The translations under genes and the position numbers were made by a program. Positions 44,024 through 52,826 of a stretch of DNA of 64,000 nucleotides are shown here, one piece after another. The notes beneath the pieces were generated by a model that saw only the letters and a program-made list of their open reading frames with translations, was not told the origin of the DNA and searched no databases. The stretch spans positions 310,001 to 374,000 of the forward strand of contig NZ_JAHSTW010000004.1 in assembly GCF_019145195.1 (NCBI RefSeq), read 5' to 3'. Position 1 is the first letter of the stretch; each line of letters begins with the position of its first letter. Source of the DNA: Pseudomonas siliginis. GTDB taxonomy: Bacteria > Pseudomonadota > Gammaproteobacteria > Pseudomonadales > Pseudomonadaceae.

Positions 44024-45013
44024 TTATGCTACTTCGCACAGGGCGGTCGGATCGATGGAAAGTGCCAGGCGTTGTCCGTCGGGATGCAGATCGGCGGCGG
44101 AGCGGTTGAGTACGTCGACCACCAGTTCCACCCCGCGCGCTTCGACGCGATAGCGAATGACGTTGCCGAGCAGGCTGTGACTGCGGATCTGCGCATCGAG
44201 TTCGCCGTCAAGGCTCAGTTCGATGGCCTCCGGGCGGATGGCGATGCGGTGGTTGACCGGCCGTTGCAACAGCTTTGAGGCGGCATCGGCATCGAGCAGG
44301 TTGTAGTTGCCGATGAAGCCGGCGGCGAATACATCGACCGGCGCGGTGTAGAGGGTTTCGGCGTCGCCGCTCTGGACGATCTTGCCCTGATTCATCAGGA
44401 AAATCCGGTCCGACATGGTCAGCGCTTCTTCCTGATCGTGAGTGACGAAGATCGTGGTCAGGCCGAGTTCGCGCTGGATCTGACGGATCTGCTCGCGCAG
44501 GTGTTTGCGAATCCGTGCGTCGAGCGCCGACAGCGGCTCATCGAGCAGCAACAAGCGCGGGCGGGTCACTAGCGACCGGGCGAGGGCGACACGCTGGCAC
44601 TGACCACCGGACAGTTGATGCGGATAGCGGCTGGCGAAGTCGTGCAGTTCAACCAGCTTCAACACTTCAGAGACGCGCTTGTGGCTGTCATCGGCGTTGA
44701 CCTTTTGCATGCGCAGGCCGAAGGCGACGTTCTGTTCGACGGTCATGTTGGGGAACAGCGCGTAGCTCTGAAAGACCATGCCGATACCGCGTTTCTGCGG
44801 ACTCAACGGCACGATGTCGACGCCATCGAGCAAAATCTTGCCGCCATCCACCGGGGTCAGCCCGGCGATGCAACGCAGCAAAGTCGACTTGCCGCACCCG
44901 GACGGGCCGAGCAGGGTGACGAACTCACCTTTGTTGATCTCGCAATCGATGTCGCTGAATACCGTGGTGCCGGCATAACTCTTCTGCAGGTGTTGGACGC
45001 TGACGTAGCTCAT
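44024..45013 (-). CDS. ABC transporter ATP-binding protein (PotA/FbpC-like)
   Basis: A 329-residue ATPase with Walker A GPSGCGKSTLL, the Q-loop VFQSYALFPNMTVEQNV, signature LSGGQCQRVALARSL, Walker B LLLLDEPLSALDA and H-loop FVTHDQEEAL. A C-terminal TOBE regulatory domain is present (IAIRPEAIELSLDGEL). It powers the importer encoded by the two permease genes and binding protein upstream. ATG 45013 overlaps the permease stop by four bases. Confidence 0.94.
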   Translation of the reverse strand: MSYVSVQHLQKSYAGTTVFSDIDCEINKGEFVTLLGPSGCGKSTLLRCIAGLTPVDGGKILLDGVDIVPLSPQKRGIGMVFQSYALFPNMTVEQNVAFGLRMQKVNADDSHKRVSEVLKLVELHDFASRYPHQLSGGQCQRVALARSLVTRPRLLLLDEPLSALDARIRKHLREQIRQIQRELGLTTIFVTHDQEEALTMSDRIFLMNQGKIVQSGDAETLYTAPVDVFAAGFIGNYNLLDADAASKLLQRPVNHRIAIRPEAIELSLDGELDAQIRSHSLLGNVIRYRVEARGVELVVDVLNRSAADLHPDGQRLALSIDPTALCEVA

Positions 45014-45810
45014 TCGCTTTTGTCCTTGTTCAAGATGTTGGCGATCCAGGTCAGGACCAGCACGAAAAAGAAATACGAAATGACCAGCGCACTGGTGAAG
45101 TGGCCGCTGCTGTTGCGCATGTTGTTCAGGTACACCTGCAGGGTTTCGTAGCGGGTGCCGACGAGGATGTTGGCGAACACGAATTCACCGAAGAGGAACG
45201 AGAACGACAGTAGCAGCGCCACCATCAGGCCTTTGCGCAGATTCGGCAGCACCACCAGAAACGCCGCTTGAAAAGTGCTGGCGCCAAGCAGTTGCGCGGC
45301 GTCCATCAGGTCGCGCAGGTTGATCGCTTGCAGGTTGTTGGTGATCGCGCGGTACATGAACGGCAGCGCCACGGTGAAGTAGCAGCCGATCAGAATCCAT
45401 GGCGTACCGACCATCGCCATCGGCCCGGAACCGTATAGCTGCAGCAGCCCCACCGAGGACACCACCGGCGGCACCGCGAAGGGCAGCAGGATGAGGATGT
45501 TCATCAGCGCATCGAGTTTCGGAAAGTAGTAATGCACGACAAACAGCAGCGGCAGGATCAGCACCACCGATAACACCAGCGCGCCGACACAGACGATCAG
45601 CGACTGACCGAATGCATGCAGAAAGCGCGGATCGCTCCACAGCTGGATGTACCACTTGAAGGTGAAGCCGCTGGGCAGAATCGTTGCCGACCAACTGCTG
45701 GCGATCGAATAGACCAGCGTGCCCAGCAGCGGCAACAGCAGAATGGCGAACAGCAGATAAACCACGACGCGGTGGTAGAGGCCGGCCGGGCCGGATTCAG
45801 CGCGAGACAT
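45010..45810 (-). CDS. ABC transporter permease
   Basis: A 266-residue inner-membrane permease with six predicted helices and a binding-protein-dependent transport motif (the EAA-like loop DLMDAAQLLGASTFQAAFLVVLPNLRKGL). It follows the other permease with a 14-base overlap (45797-45810) and overlaps the ATPase gene, so the transporter is a heterodimer of two distinct permeases, as in spermidine/Fe/phosphonate-type systems. Confidence 0.93.
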   Translation of the reverse strand: MSRAESGPAGLYHRVVVYLLFAILLLPLLGTLVYSIASSWSATILPSGFTFKWYIQLWSDPRFLHAFGQSLIVCVGALVLSVVLILPLLFVVHYYFPKLDALMNILILLPFAVPPVVSSVGLLQLYGSGPMAMVGTPWILIGCYFTVALPFMYRAITNNLQAINLRDLMDAAQLLGASTFQAAFLVVLPNLRKGLMVALLLSFSFLFGEFVFANILVGTRYETLQVYLNNMRNSSGHFTSALVISYFFFVLVLTWIANILNKDKSE

Positions 45811-46633
45811 GGTAGCTCCTCTTCAACAGCAATTGATGCACGACGGTGACAATGGTCATCAGCGCCACGAGCACCACGGCCAGGGCGCTGGCCAGGTTCG
45901 GGTCAAGGGAAATGTCGCCGGAGACCATCGCCGCAATACGGATCGGCAGAACGTTGAAGTTGCCGGTGGTCAGCGCATAAACCGTGGCGTAGGCGCCGAG
46001 GGCGTTGGCCAGCAGGATGACGAAAGTACCGAGCAACGCCGGGGTCAATACTGGCAGGCCGATGTGCCGCCAGAACTGCCAGCCGTTGGCGCCGAGCAGT
46101 GCGGCGGACTCGCGCCAGTCTTCCCGCAGAGCGTCGAAAGCCGGGTAGAGCAGGAGCACGCCGAGGGGAATCTGGAAGTAGGTGTAGAGGATGATCAGGC
46201 CGGTTTTCGAATACAGGTTGAAGTCCTGAATGATCCCTGACTGCTTGAGCATGATGGTGATGCTGCCGTTGAAACCGAGCAGGATGATGAACGCGAACGC
46301 CAGCGGCACGCCGGCAAAATTGCTGGTCATGTTGGCGAAGGCATTCACGAAGTTGCGCAGCTTCGAATCGACGCGGCGTAGTGAATACGCACCAAGCACG
46401 GCGATGATGATGCCGAATACGCTCGACCAGAAACTGATCTCCAGGCTGTACTGGATTGCCTGCCGATAGAACTTCGAACCGAAGATCTTGCTGAAGTTGG
46501 CCAGGCCCCAGCCAGACTCTTCCGATTGCAGGCTGTTGATCATCACCCAGACCAGTGGGGCGATTTCGAAGACGATAAAGAACAGCGCGAAAGGCACCAG
46601 ACACAGCGCCGCGAGCCATTTGCCGCGATTCAT
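45797..46633 (-). CDS. ABC transporter permease
   Basis: A 278-residue permease with an EAA-like loop (DALREDWRESAALLGANGWQFWRHIGLPVLTPALLG) and six helices. ATG 46633 lies six bases after the phosphodiesterase stop, and a GTG at 46660 in the same frame is less likely. It pairs with the permease at 45010-45810. Confidence 0.93.
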   Translation of the reverse strand: MNRGKWLAALCLVPFALFFIVFEIAPLVWVMINSLQSEESGWGLANFSKIFGSKFYRQAIQYSLEISFWSSVFGIIIAVLGAYSLRRVDSKLRNFVNAFANMTSNFAGVPLAFAFIILLGFNGSITIMLKQSGIIQDFNLYSKTGLIILYTYFQIPLGVLLLYPAFDALREDWRESAALLGANGWQFWRHIGLPVLTPALLGTFVILLANALGAYATVYALTTGNFNVLPIRIAAMVSGDISLDPNLASALAVVLVALMTIVTVVHQLLLKRSYHVSR

Positions 46634-46638
46634 GGCAT

Positions 46639-47445
46639 TCACTTGAGCAGCTCCCGGCACACAGGTTTGTCGTGGGGTACGCCGAGCAGTTCGCAGACCG
46701 TGCCGCAGATCTCGGTCTGCGTTGGTGTGGCGTCAGGGTTGAGGCTGAACGCCTCGCCGAGGACGAACAGCGGCACCTGACGTTCTTCCGCCAGCAGGCC
46801 GTTGTGCGAACGATCGTTGTTCATGCCGTGGTCGGCGGTCACCAGCACCTGGTAACCAGCGTCGAGCCAGCTCTGCAGATAGTCGGCGAGGATGACGTCA
46901 GCCGAGCGCGCGCTGTTGCGGTATTGCGCGCTGTCGAGGCCGTGCTTGTGCCCGGCGTCGTCGATATTCATCGGGTGGATCAGGAGGAAATCCGGCGCAT
47001 GACGCAGGCGCAGGTTCTCCGCGTCGGCGAACAGGTGCGAATCCGGATAATGGTCGTTCCAGTAGAAATGCCCGTGCTGGATCGGCAATGTCGGATCGTC
47101 GGTGTGGCGGTCGCGCGCAGCCACGAACGGTGAGCGGTTATACAACTCGCTGACCCAGTGATACGCCGCAGCGGCGGTTTTCAATCCGGCATCACGGGCG
47201 TAGTGATAGATGCTGCGCTGGTTGGACAAGCGCGAGACATTGTTGTGAACGATGCCGCTGTCGATCGGTGGCACGCCGGTGAGAATGCATTCGTAAAGTG
47301 GTCGGGACAGGGCGGGCAATTCGCACTCCAGTTGATAGAGCGCCGCGCGTCCTGCGCCAACATAAGCCTGCAGATGCCCCATGGCGTGGCACGCAACCTC
47401 GTAGTTGAGGCCGTCGAGCACGACAAGGATGACGTTGTGCTTCAT
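46639..47445 (-). CDS. alkaline-phosphatase-superfamily phosphodiesterase
   Basis: A 268-residue protein of the nucleotide pyrophosphatase/phosphodiesterase and alkaline phosphatase superfamily. Metal-binding motifs visible are VVLDGLNYEVA near the N-terminus, HPMNIDDAGHKHGLDS and VTADHGMNND. The usual catalytic Thr/Ser after the first Asp block is probably in the ELPALSRPLYECILTGVPP segment. There is no signal peptide, so it acts in the cytoplasm. Lying inside the ABC operon, it likely hydrolyses the imported compound, which suggests a phosphodiester or phosphonate substrate. Confidence 0.88.
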   Translation of the reverse strand: MKHNVILVVLDGLNYEVACHAMGHLQAYVGAGRAALYQLECELPALSRPLYECILTGVPPIDSGIVHNNVSRLSNQRSIYHYARDAGLKTAAAAYHWVSELYNRSPFVAARDRHTDDPTLPIQHGHFYWNDHYPDSHLFADAENLRLRHAPDFLLIHPMNIDDAGHKHGLDSAQYRNSARSADVILADYLQSWLDAGYQVLVTADHGMNNDRSHNGLLAEERQVPLFVLGEAFSLNPDATPTQTEICGTVCELLGVPHDKPVCRELLK

Positions 47446-47498
47446 AGGGGCAAGAACTCCGCGAAACAGGAAATTTCAGATCCAGCCGAGATCCCCTT

Positions 47499-47586
47499 GT
47501 AGGAGTGAGCCTGCTCGCGATAACGGTGGATCAACCAACATCGTCGTTGAATGTTCGACCGCTATCGCGAGCAGGCTCGCTCCCAC
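47499..47586. repeat. REP pair (inverted, long spacer)
   Basis: Outward-type REP copies at about 47499-47520 and 47565-47586, the left one a GTAGGAGTGAGC variant. It lies within the operon between the phosphodiesterase and binding-protein genes, and its hairpin could alter relative expression. Confidence 0.9.
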
Positions 47587-47627
47587 ATTCGGATCTTCAG
47601 CGGATCCCGAACAGGGGGATCACAGGA

Positions 47628-48695
47628 TTACTTCATCTCTACGATGACTTCCTCGTTCCACTGCTGCGGCAGGGCTTTGGAGGTCTTTTCCCACGCGTCG
47701 GCGTCCTTGACTGGCGTAACGTTTTTGTATTGCTCGTTCGGCAGCAGCTTGGCCTTCACGTCTTCCGGCAGTTGCAGGTGTTCGGCGCGGATCGGCCGGG
47801 CGTTGCCGCGGGCGAGGTTGGTCTGGCCGGCGTCGCTGAAGATGTATTCGCGGGTCAGCTTGGCGGCGTTGGGGTTTTTCGCGTACTTGTTGATGATCGT
47901 GGTGTAGCCGGAAATCACCGAGCCGTCGGATGGAATCAGCACTACGTAATCATCCGGGTTGGCCATCTTGGCTTTGTAGCTGAGGCCATTGAAGTCCCAG
48001 ACCACGCCGACTTCGATCTCGCCTTTTTCCATGGTGGCGATAGTCGGGTTGGCCATCGACAGACGACCCTGTTTGGCGAGGTCGGCGAATAACAGCAGCG
48101 CAGGCTTGATGTTTTTCTCGTCACCGCCATTGGCCAGAGCCGCGGCGAGAACACCGTTGGCGGCCTGAGCAGCGGTGCTCACGTCACCGATGGAAACCTT
48201 GTATTTGCCGGTTTTCAGGTCAGCCCATTTGGTCGGTACGTCGGAGCCGTGCAGCAGCTTCTTGTTGACGATGAAGGCGATGGTGCCGGTGTAGGCCAGT
48301 GCCCAGTTGCCGTCCTTGTCCTTGGCCCAGTCCGGCACCTGATCCCAGGTGCTTGGCTTGTAGGGTTGCACCACGCCTTGCTTGACCGCGATCGGGCCGA
48401 AGGCGGCACCGACGTCGCCGATGTCGGCGGTGGCGTTGTCTTTTTCAGCAGCGAATTTGGCGATTTCCTGGGCCGAGCTCATGTCGGTGTCGATGTGTTT
48501 CAGGCCGTATTTCTTGGCCAGGTCTTCCCAGGTGCCTTTCCAGTTGGCCCAGTCATCGGGCATACCGACGCTGTTGACGGCGCCTTCCGCTTTCGCAGCG
48601 GCTTCGAGGGTTTTCAGATCGGTGTCGGCAGCCATGGCGGCGCTGCACATAGCGATGGTCGAGCCTAACAGTGTTGCCAGGAAAAGCTGTTTCAT
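47628..48695 (-). CDS. ABC transporter substrate-binding protein
   Basis: A 355-residue periplasmic protein (iron/spermidine-type fold) with a signal peptide MKQLFLATLLGSTIAMCSAA cleaved near AMAA. Blocks such as EGAVNSVGMPDDWANWKGTWEDL, DIGDVGAAFGPIAVKQGVVQPY and WALAYTGTIAFIVNKKLL are typical of the 2-aminoethylphosphonate/putrescine/Fe-binding group. It is the first gene of the operon, well expressed relative to the others in such systems. The ligand is unknown, and the phosphodiesterase downstream hints at an organophosphate. Confidence 0.93.
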   Translation of the reverse strand: MKQLFLATLLGSTIAMCSAAMAADTDLKTLEAAAKAEGAVNSVGMPDDWANWKGTWEDLAKKYGLKHIDTDMSSAQEIAKFAAEKDNATADIGDVGAAFGPIAVKQGVVQPYKPSTWDQVPDWAKDKDGNWALAYTGTIAFIVNKKLLHGSDVPTKWADLKTGKYKVSIGDVSTAAQAANGVLAAALANGGDEKNIKPALLLFADLAKQGRLSMANPTIATMEKGEIEVGVVWDFNGLSYKAKMANPDDYVVLIPSDGSVISGYTTIINKYAKNPNAAKLTREYIFSDAGQTNLARGNARPIRAEHLQLPEDVKAKLLPNEQYKNVTPVKDADAWEKTSKALPQQWNEEVIVEMK

Positions 48696-48741
48696 TCCGA
48701 AGCTCCTTGGTCGTGTTCAACGCTGCGATTGCGGTTGGTGT

Positions 48742-48753
48742 TGGTCTAGGTCA
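48742..48753. promoter_or_regulatory. GntR/HutC-like operator candidate (operon promoter)
   Basis: TGGTCTAGGTCA, close to the palindrome TGGTCTAGACCA, lies about 47 bases upstream of the binding-protein start (48695). A matching 12-mer occurs before the regulator gene. Confidence 0.6.
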
Positions 48754-49020
48754 GCAATACCTGAGCCAATTTAGGTCGGCTGGATGACATTTTGATGTCG
48801 ATGGCCGCGTGGCTGATCTTTTATCAACCATTGTCAGGAAGGTGCCAGATCAGCGTAGACCATACCCAAAGGCCCGTAGGGCAGGGGACTTGGCCGATGT
48901 ATTGCAAGCCGTGAAAGCGACCGTTCGGTAGTTTTGTCATCTGTCGGTCATCTGCACTGCCTAGGCTTGCAACATACGAAGGCGCTTTGATCGGCGTTCG
49001 GATTTGCCCCGAAACAGTGC
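48754..49020. other. divergent promoter region between ABC operon and regulator
   Basis: About 350 bases (48696-49046) without a gene separate the two divergent starts. Apart from the two operator-like 12-mers I see no other feature I can name. Confidence 0.6.
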
Positions 49021-49032
49021 TGGTCTAGTCCA
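49021..49032. promoter_or_regulatory. GntR/HutC-like operator candidate (regulator promoter)
   Basis: TGGTCTAGTCCA, again near the palindrome TGGTCTAGACCA, ends 14 bases before the regulator's ATG. The TGGTCTAG core is shared with 48742-48753. Confidence 0.6.
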
Positions 49033-49046
49033 GATAGGTAACGTTG

Positions 49047-49760
49047 ATGCGCGATGAGGCAACGAAAGCGGTGACAGCGATTGGCCAGGTGCTGCAGGAG
49101 CAAATCGATCACGGTTTGCTGGCGGCCGGGAGCAAGTTGCCCGCTGAACGCAAGCTGAGCGAGTTGTTCGGGACGACGCGGATCACTGTGCGTGAAGCGC
49201 TGTTGCAGCTTGAGGCGCAGGGGCAGATTTACCGTGAGGAGCGGCGCGGCTGGTTCGTGTCGCCGCCGCGTCTGGCGTACAACCTGATGCAGCGCAGTCA
49301 CTTTCACGCCATGGTCAGTGCGCAGGGGCGGGAACCTTCGACCGAGGTGATTTCGGCGCGGTTACAGCCGGCTTCGGCGGCGGTGTGTGCGTGGTTGCAG
49401 TTGCCGGCGTTGTCGAGCGTGATCCAGATTTGCCGCTCGCGGCGCATTGATGGGCGACTGGTGTTGTATGTGGAGCACTATCTGAATCCGCAGTTTTTTC
49501 CGGGGATCCTCGAGTTTGATTTGAATCAGTCGATCACTGAGTTGTATGCGCGGCATTTCGATTTGCACTATGGGCGGGTGCGGTTTGAGATCGTGCCTAC
49601 GTCCTTATCTGTCGATGCGGCGGCGGCTTTACGGGTGTCGGTGGGGAGTCCGGGATTGAGGATTGCTCGGGTCAATTATGATCAGCATGGGCGGTTGATC
49701 GATTGTGATCTGGAGTTTTGGCGGCATGATGCGATTCATGTAGGGGTTGATGTGGTTTGA
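49047..49760 (+). CDS. GntR/HutC-family regulator with UTRA domain
   Basis: A 237-residue regulator. The N-terminal GntR winged helix is LPAERKLSELFGTTRITVREALLQLEAQGQIYREERRGWFVS (residues about 30-75). The C-terminal UTRA effector-binding domain contains EVISARLQPASAAVCAWLQL, RSRRIDGRLVLYVEHYL and RVNYDQHGRLIDCDLEFWRHDAI. It is divergent from the ABC operon, with matching operator-like motifs in both promoters, so it probably represses the operon and itself. From memory, its relatives sit beside the homologous transporter in P. aeruginosa. ATG 49047 was chosen over TTG 49044. Confidence 0.92.
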   Translation: MRDEATKAVTAIGQVLQEQIDHGLLAAGSKLPAERKLSELFGTTRITVREALLQLEAQGQIYREERRGWFVSPPRLAYNLMQRSHFHAMVSAQGREPSTEVISARLQPASAAVCAWLQLPALSSVIQICRSRRIDGRLVLYVEHYLNPQFFPGILEFDLNQSITELYARHFDLHYGRVRFEIVPTSLSVDAAAALRVSVGSPGLRIARVNYDQHGRLIDCDLEFWRHDAIHVGVDVV

Positions 49761-49799
49761 CCTTCTGGTCGCTGCGCTCCCACCCTCGGATAAATACCT

Positions 49800-49946
49800 G
49801 CGCTCAGCCTGCCGACGGGCTCCAGGATCAAAAGCGGAACTTGAGCTAACGCTCATCGTGTGTGAGCTGCCGAAGGCTCGGGCCGCGATCGGACGATCTT
49901 TTGATTTTGATTTTGCTGTTCTGTGGGAGCGAGCCTGCTCGCGAAA
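49800..49946. repeat. composite dispersed repeat plus single REP
   Basis: CGCTCAGCCTGCCGACG, ATCAAAAGC, GAGCT and AACGCTCAT blocks match the region at 14277-14345, and it is likewise followed by an unpaired REP (49923-49946). It lies between the GntR gene and the M20 peptidase gene. Confidence 0.75.
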
Positions 49947-49969
49947 GCGCCCCCACAGTCAACCCCTCT

Positions 49970-51304
49970 CTACTTGCCCACCCTCGCATTCCCATACAGA
50001 TAATCCGTCGCCAACGACGCCAGTGTCCTCACCCCAACCACCAGCGCCGACTCATCCACAAAGAACCCCGGATTGTGATTCGGCGCGGCTTTGCTCATGT
50101 CCTGGTCCCTCGGGGTCACTCCAAGAAACACAAACAGTCCCGGCGCTTCCTTGGCGAAGAACGAGAAATCTTCCGCCCCACCCACCAGCGGTCCCTGCAC
50201 CACGTCATCCTTGGCCGCCCACTTCAACGTCGGCAGCATTTTCTCGGTCAGTGCCGGGTTGTTAATGGTCGGGTCGTATTTTTCGATGATGGTGACGTCG
50301 GCTTTGGCGCCGCCGCTTTCGGCGATTTTCTCGACTGTCTGGCGCACGTCGCTGTGCAGTTTCTGGCGGATGCCGTAGTCGTAGGAGCGGATAGTGCCGG
50401 TCATGTCGAGCGATTCGGGGATGATGTTGTAGCGGGTGCCGCCGTTGATGGTGCCGATGCTGACCACTGATGGGTAAGAGGAAATGTCGGTGCGGCGGCT
50501 GACCACGGTTTGCAGGCCGACGATGGTTTGCGCGCCGACGGTGATCGGGTCGATGCCGTCCCAGGGGCGGCCGGCGTGAGTTTGTTTGCCATGGATCTTG
50601 ATGCGCAGGTCGTCGGAGCTGGCCAGGGTCGGGCCGGGGCGGTAGGCGATCTGGCCGGCGGGGACGCCGGCCCAGACGTGCAGCCCGAACACCGCGTCTG
50701 GTTTCGGCGATTTCATTACGCCTTCCTCGACCATCATCTTCGCGCCCCAGGTGTTTTTGCCGTCGGGAATGAAGTCGCTCGGGCCTTCTTCGGCGGGCTG
50801 GAAGTAGAAGACGACGGTGCCGGGCAGGGTGTCGCGCATGCCCGTCAGAATTTTCGCTGCGCTGAGCAGGATGGCGGTGTGGGCGTCGTGGCCGCAGGCG
50901 TGCATGACGTCGACTTCCTTGTCCAGATACGTGCCTTTGGCTTTCGAAGCGAACGGCAAGTCGGAGACTTCCTTGACCGGCAGCGCGTCCATGTCGGCGC
51001 GCAGGGCCACGGTCGGGCCGGGCAGGGCGCCTTTGAGAATGGCGACCACGCCGGTGCGCGCGACGCCGGTTTTCACTTCCAGGCCCATGGCTCGCAACTG
51101 TTTGGCGACCAGTTCAGCGGTGCGTTTTTCAGTGTTGCCAAGTTCTGGATGAGCGTGAAGGTCGCGGCGGGTTTCCAGCAGCTCCGGTTCGAGCTTCTGC
51201 GCCTGCTCGGCGATGCGCGTGCGGGCGCTGTCCATCGTCGCGGCACTGCCGTGGCTGGCGACCAGGGTGAGCAAAAGGGTCTGGGCAATACGCGTCAGTT
51301 GCAT
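49970..51304 (-). CDS. exported M20-family amidohydrolase/peptidase
   Basis: A 444-residue metal-dependent amidohydrolase with an N-terminal signal peptide (MQLTRIAQTLLLTLVASHGSAA). Family motifs include ETRRDLHAHPELGNTE, ALRADMDALPVKE, MHACGHDAHTAILLSAAKIL and EEGPSDFIPDG. The putative metal ligands HACGHDAH and the EE pair are intact. Relatives hydrolyse hippurate, N-acyl amino acids or peptides. The signal peptide places it in the periplasm. AAGGAGAAG precedes ATG 51304. A longer ORF extends upstream but lacks a ribosome binding site. Confidence 0.9.
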   Translation of the reverse strand: MQLTRIAQTLLLTLVASHGSAATMDSARTRIAEQAQKLEPELLETRRDLHAHPELGNTEKRTAELVAKQLRAMGLEVKTGVARTGVVAILKGALPGPTVALRADMDALPVKEVSDLPFASKAKGTYLDKEVDVMHACGHDAHTAILLSAAKILTGMRDTLPGTVVFYFQPAEEGPSDFIPDGKNTWGAKMMVEEGVMKSPKPDAVFGLHVWAGVPAGQIAYRPGPTLASSDDLRIKIHGKQTHAGRPWDGIDPITVGAQTIVGLQTVVSRRTDISSYPSVVSIGTINGGTRYNIIPESLDMTGTIRSYDYGIRQKLHSDVRQTVEKIAESGGAKADVTIIEKYDPTINNPALTEKMLPTLKWAAKDDVVQGPLVGGAEDFSFFAKEAPGLFVFLGVTPRDQDMSKAAPNHNPGFFVDESALVVGVRTLASLATDYLYGNARVGK

Positions 51305-51609
51305 GGGCTTCTCCTTGATTATTGTTGTTGGCTTCCTTGCCTGTGACAAAGGCTTTGCACGCAAGTGCGATCGAGTCAGGAAAGCGCTATGCGCTCCGAC
51401 AGATTTACGTTTGAGCATAAGTTATCAGCGAAAACTCCTACCGCTTTATCAGTTCCGTCCGGCGTGACAGATAAAAGGCCGGCGATAACTATGTACCGCA
51501 CCGCACAACATTCACTTCCATAAATTTCTCCAGGTGCCGGTCGCTTTATTGGCTGTTTGAGGGTAACGGGTCAGTGCGACAAAAATTATTGTCCATGGAG
51601 GACTTATAA
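51305..51609. promoter_or_regulatory. promoter region of the bacteriocin gene (no confirmed operator)
   Basis: About 305 bases between the divergent M20 peptidase and the bacteriocin. The stretch 51548-51576 (ATTGGCTGTTTGAGGGTAAC and following bases) loosely resembles the spaced ATTG-GT pattern of the pyocin activator PrtN P-box, and GGAGGA precedes ATG 51610. The P-box reading is weak. Confidence 0.35.
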
Positions 51610-52826
51610 ATGCAGCGTAATGGAATAACGCTTCCGCCGATTGTTGTGCGTCCGGATAAACAAGATGAATATTTACATTATTTAGGTGCAGGGGACGGTT
51701 CGGGACCAGGCATTAACTTTGCGCCATTGGGTGAAATACTCGATATGGAAAGTATCTACAAAGATACTTCCAGAAATATTGCTCAAGTCATCGAACATGA
51801 ATTGGCAGAAGTGCGGGCAGCAGGCGATCAAAGTGTATTGCCGCCTTTGGATGCGCTGGCGCGGGAGATGCGATTCAGGGATTCCCTGATCGCCAGGAAG
51901 TTTGGTGCGCTTTTGGTGGCCAAGGACGTGGCCATCGAACGTTTCGGCCACATGAACGCTTTCTGCTCAGCCTCCCACTGGCAGATCTGCTGCCCGGTCA
52001 ACTGCCTGATCTGGGCAAGCTGGCAAGCGAAAGAGCACGACTGAATCTGCCGGTGCGTTTGAGCGCCCGGCCGCTGACGGGCTCTCTCGCCGAACTGCTT
52101 GTCGTTCCGGTAGCGGGGACAAAACGGCCTTCCGGCGTTCGCGTGGTTGCAGCTGGTTTCAACGCAGGGAACAACACTTACAGCGCGACCCTCACTGACA
52201 TCCCGCCGACAACCGCGGTCTGGACACCCACAGTAACGCCGGCAGACAGTTCAACGCTATTCCCCATCGAGAATCCGTCCCCACCGCGATATATCGGCGG
52301 CAATCTCGTGCCGATTGACGGACGGATCGACGCTCACCCAGGGCGGGGCAGCATTCGTTTCGACGACTTCATTCTGGTCTTCCCGTCGGAATCGGGCCTG
52401 CCACCGCAGTACGTCATGTTCCGGGATCGACGCAATGATCCAGGGGTGGCCAGTGGTCATGGAGCGCCGGTTGACGGTGGATGGCTGGAGGCGGCTGCGC
52501 AAGGTGAGGGGGCGGCAATTCCCTCAAAAATTGCAGATCAATTGCGAGGCAAGAATTTCAAGGATTTCAGGGCATTCAGGGAGACTTTCTGGAAAGCGGT
52601 GGCCGCTGATGCGGAACTGGCGATGTCGTTTGATCCAGGTAGTCTCAGTGCAATGAGCAAAGGCCGATCACCGTATGTGAAAGCGGGCGATCGGGTTGGT
52701 AAACGAGTGAAGTTTGAGTTGCACCACGTCTCATCGTTATCGGATGGTGGGCAGTTGTACGATATTGACAACCTGCGGTTGCTAACTCCGAAACAGCATT
52801 TGGCAGTTCATAAGGGAGGCGAGTAA
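51610..52826 (+). pseudogene. S-type pyocin / colicin-E9-like HNH DNase bacteriocin, frameshifted
   Basis: Two reading frames together encode one bacteriocin of about 405 residues. Frame 1 (51610-52044) gives the N-terminal part MQRNGITLPPIVVRPDKQDE to ERFGHMNAF. After this the other frame continues LLSLPLADLLPGQLPDLGKLA and runs to 52826. A single missing C near 51963 would restore one ORF. The second half has the pyocin translocation-type region (IDGRIDAHPGRGSIRFDDFILVFPSESGLPPQYVMFRDRRNDPGV). The colicin-E9-type DNase domain has GAAIPSKIADQLRGKNFKDFRAF and the HNH/beta-beta-alpha-metal motif ELHHVSSLSDGGQLYDIDNLRLLTPKQHLAVHKG. It is much shorter than S1/S2 pyocins and lacks an obvious long receptor domain. 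It could also be a sequencing error. Confidence 0.88.

Noticed and set aside
51305..51609. LexA/SOS box upstream of the bacteriocin
   Set aside because: I found no CTGT-N8-ACAG match. The P-box-like pattern is weak and is kept only as a low-confidence promoter note.
51955..51970. Programmed -1 frameshifting in the bacteriocin
   Set aside because: The local sequence (GCTTTCTGC) is not a canonical slippery heptamer, so a deletion or assembly error is simpler.
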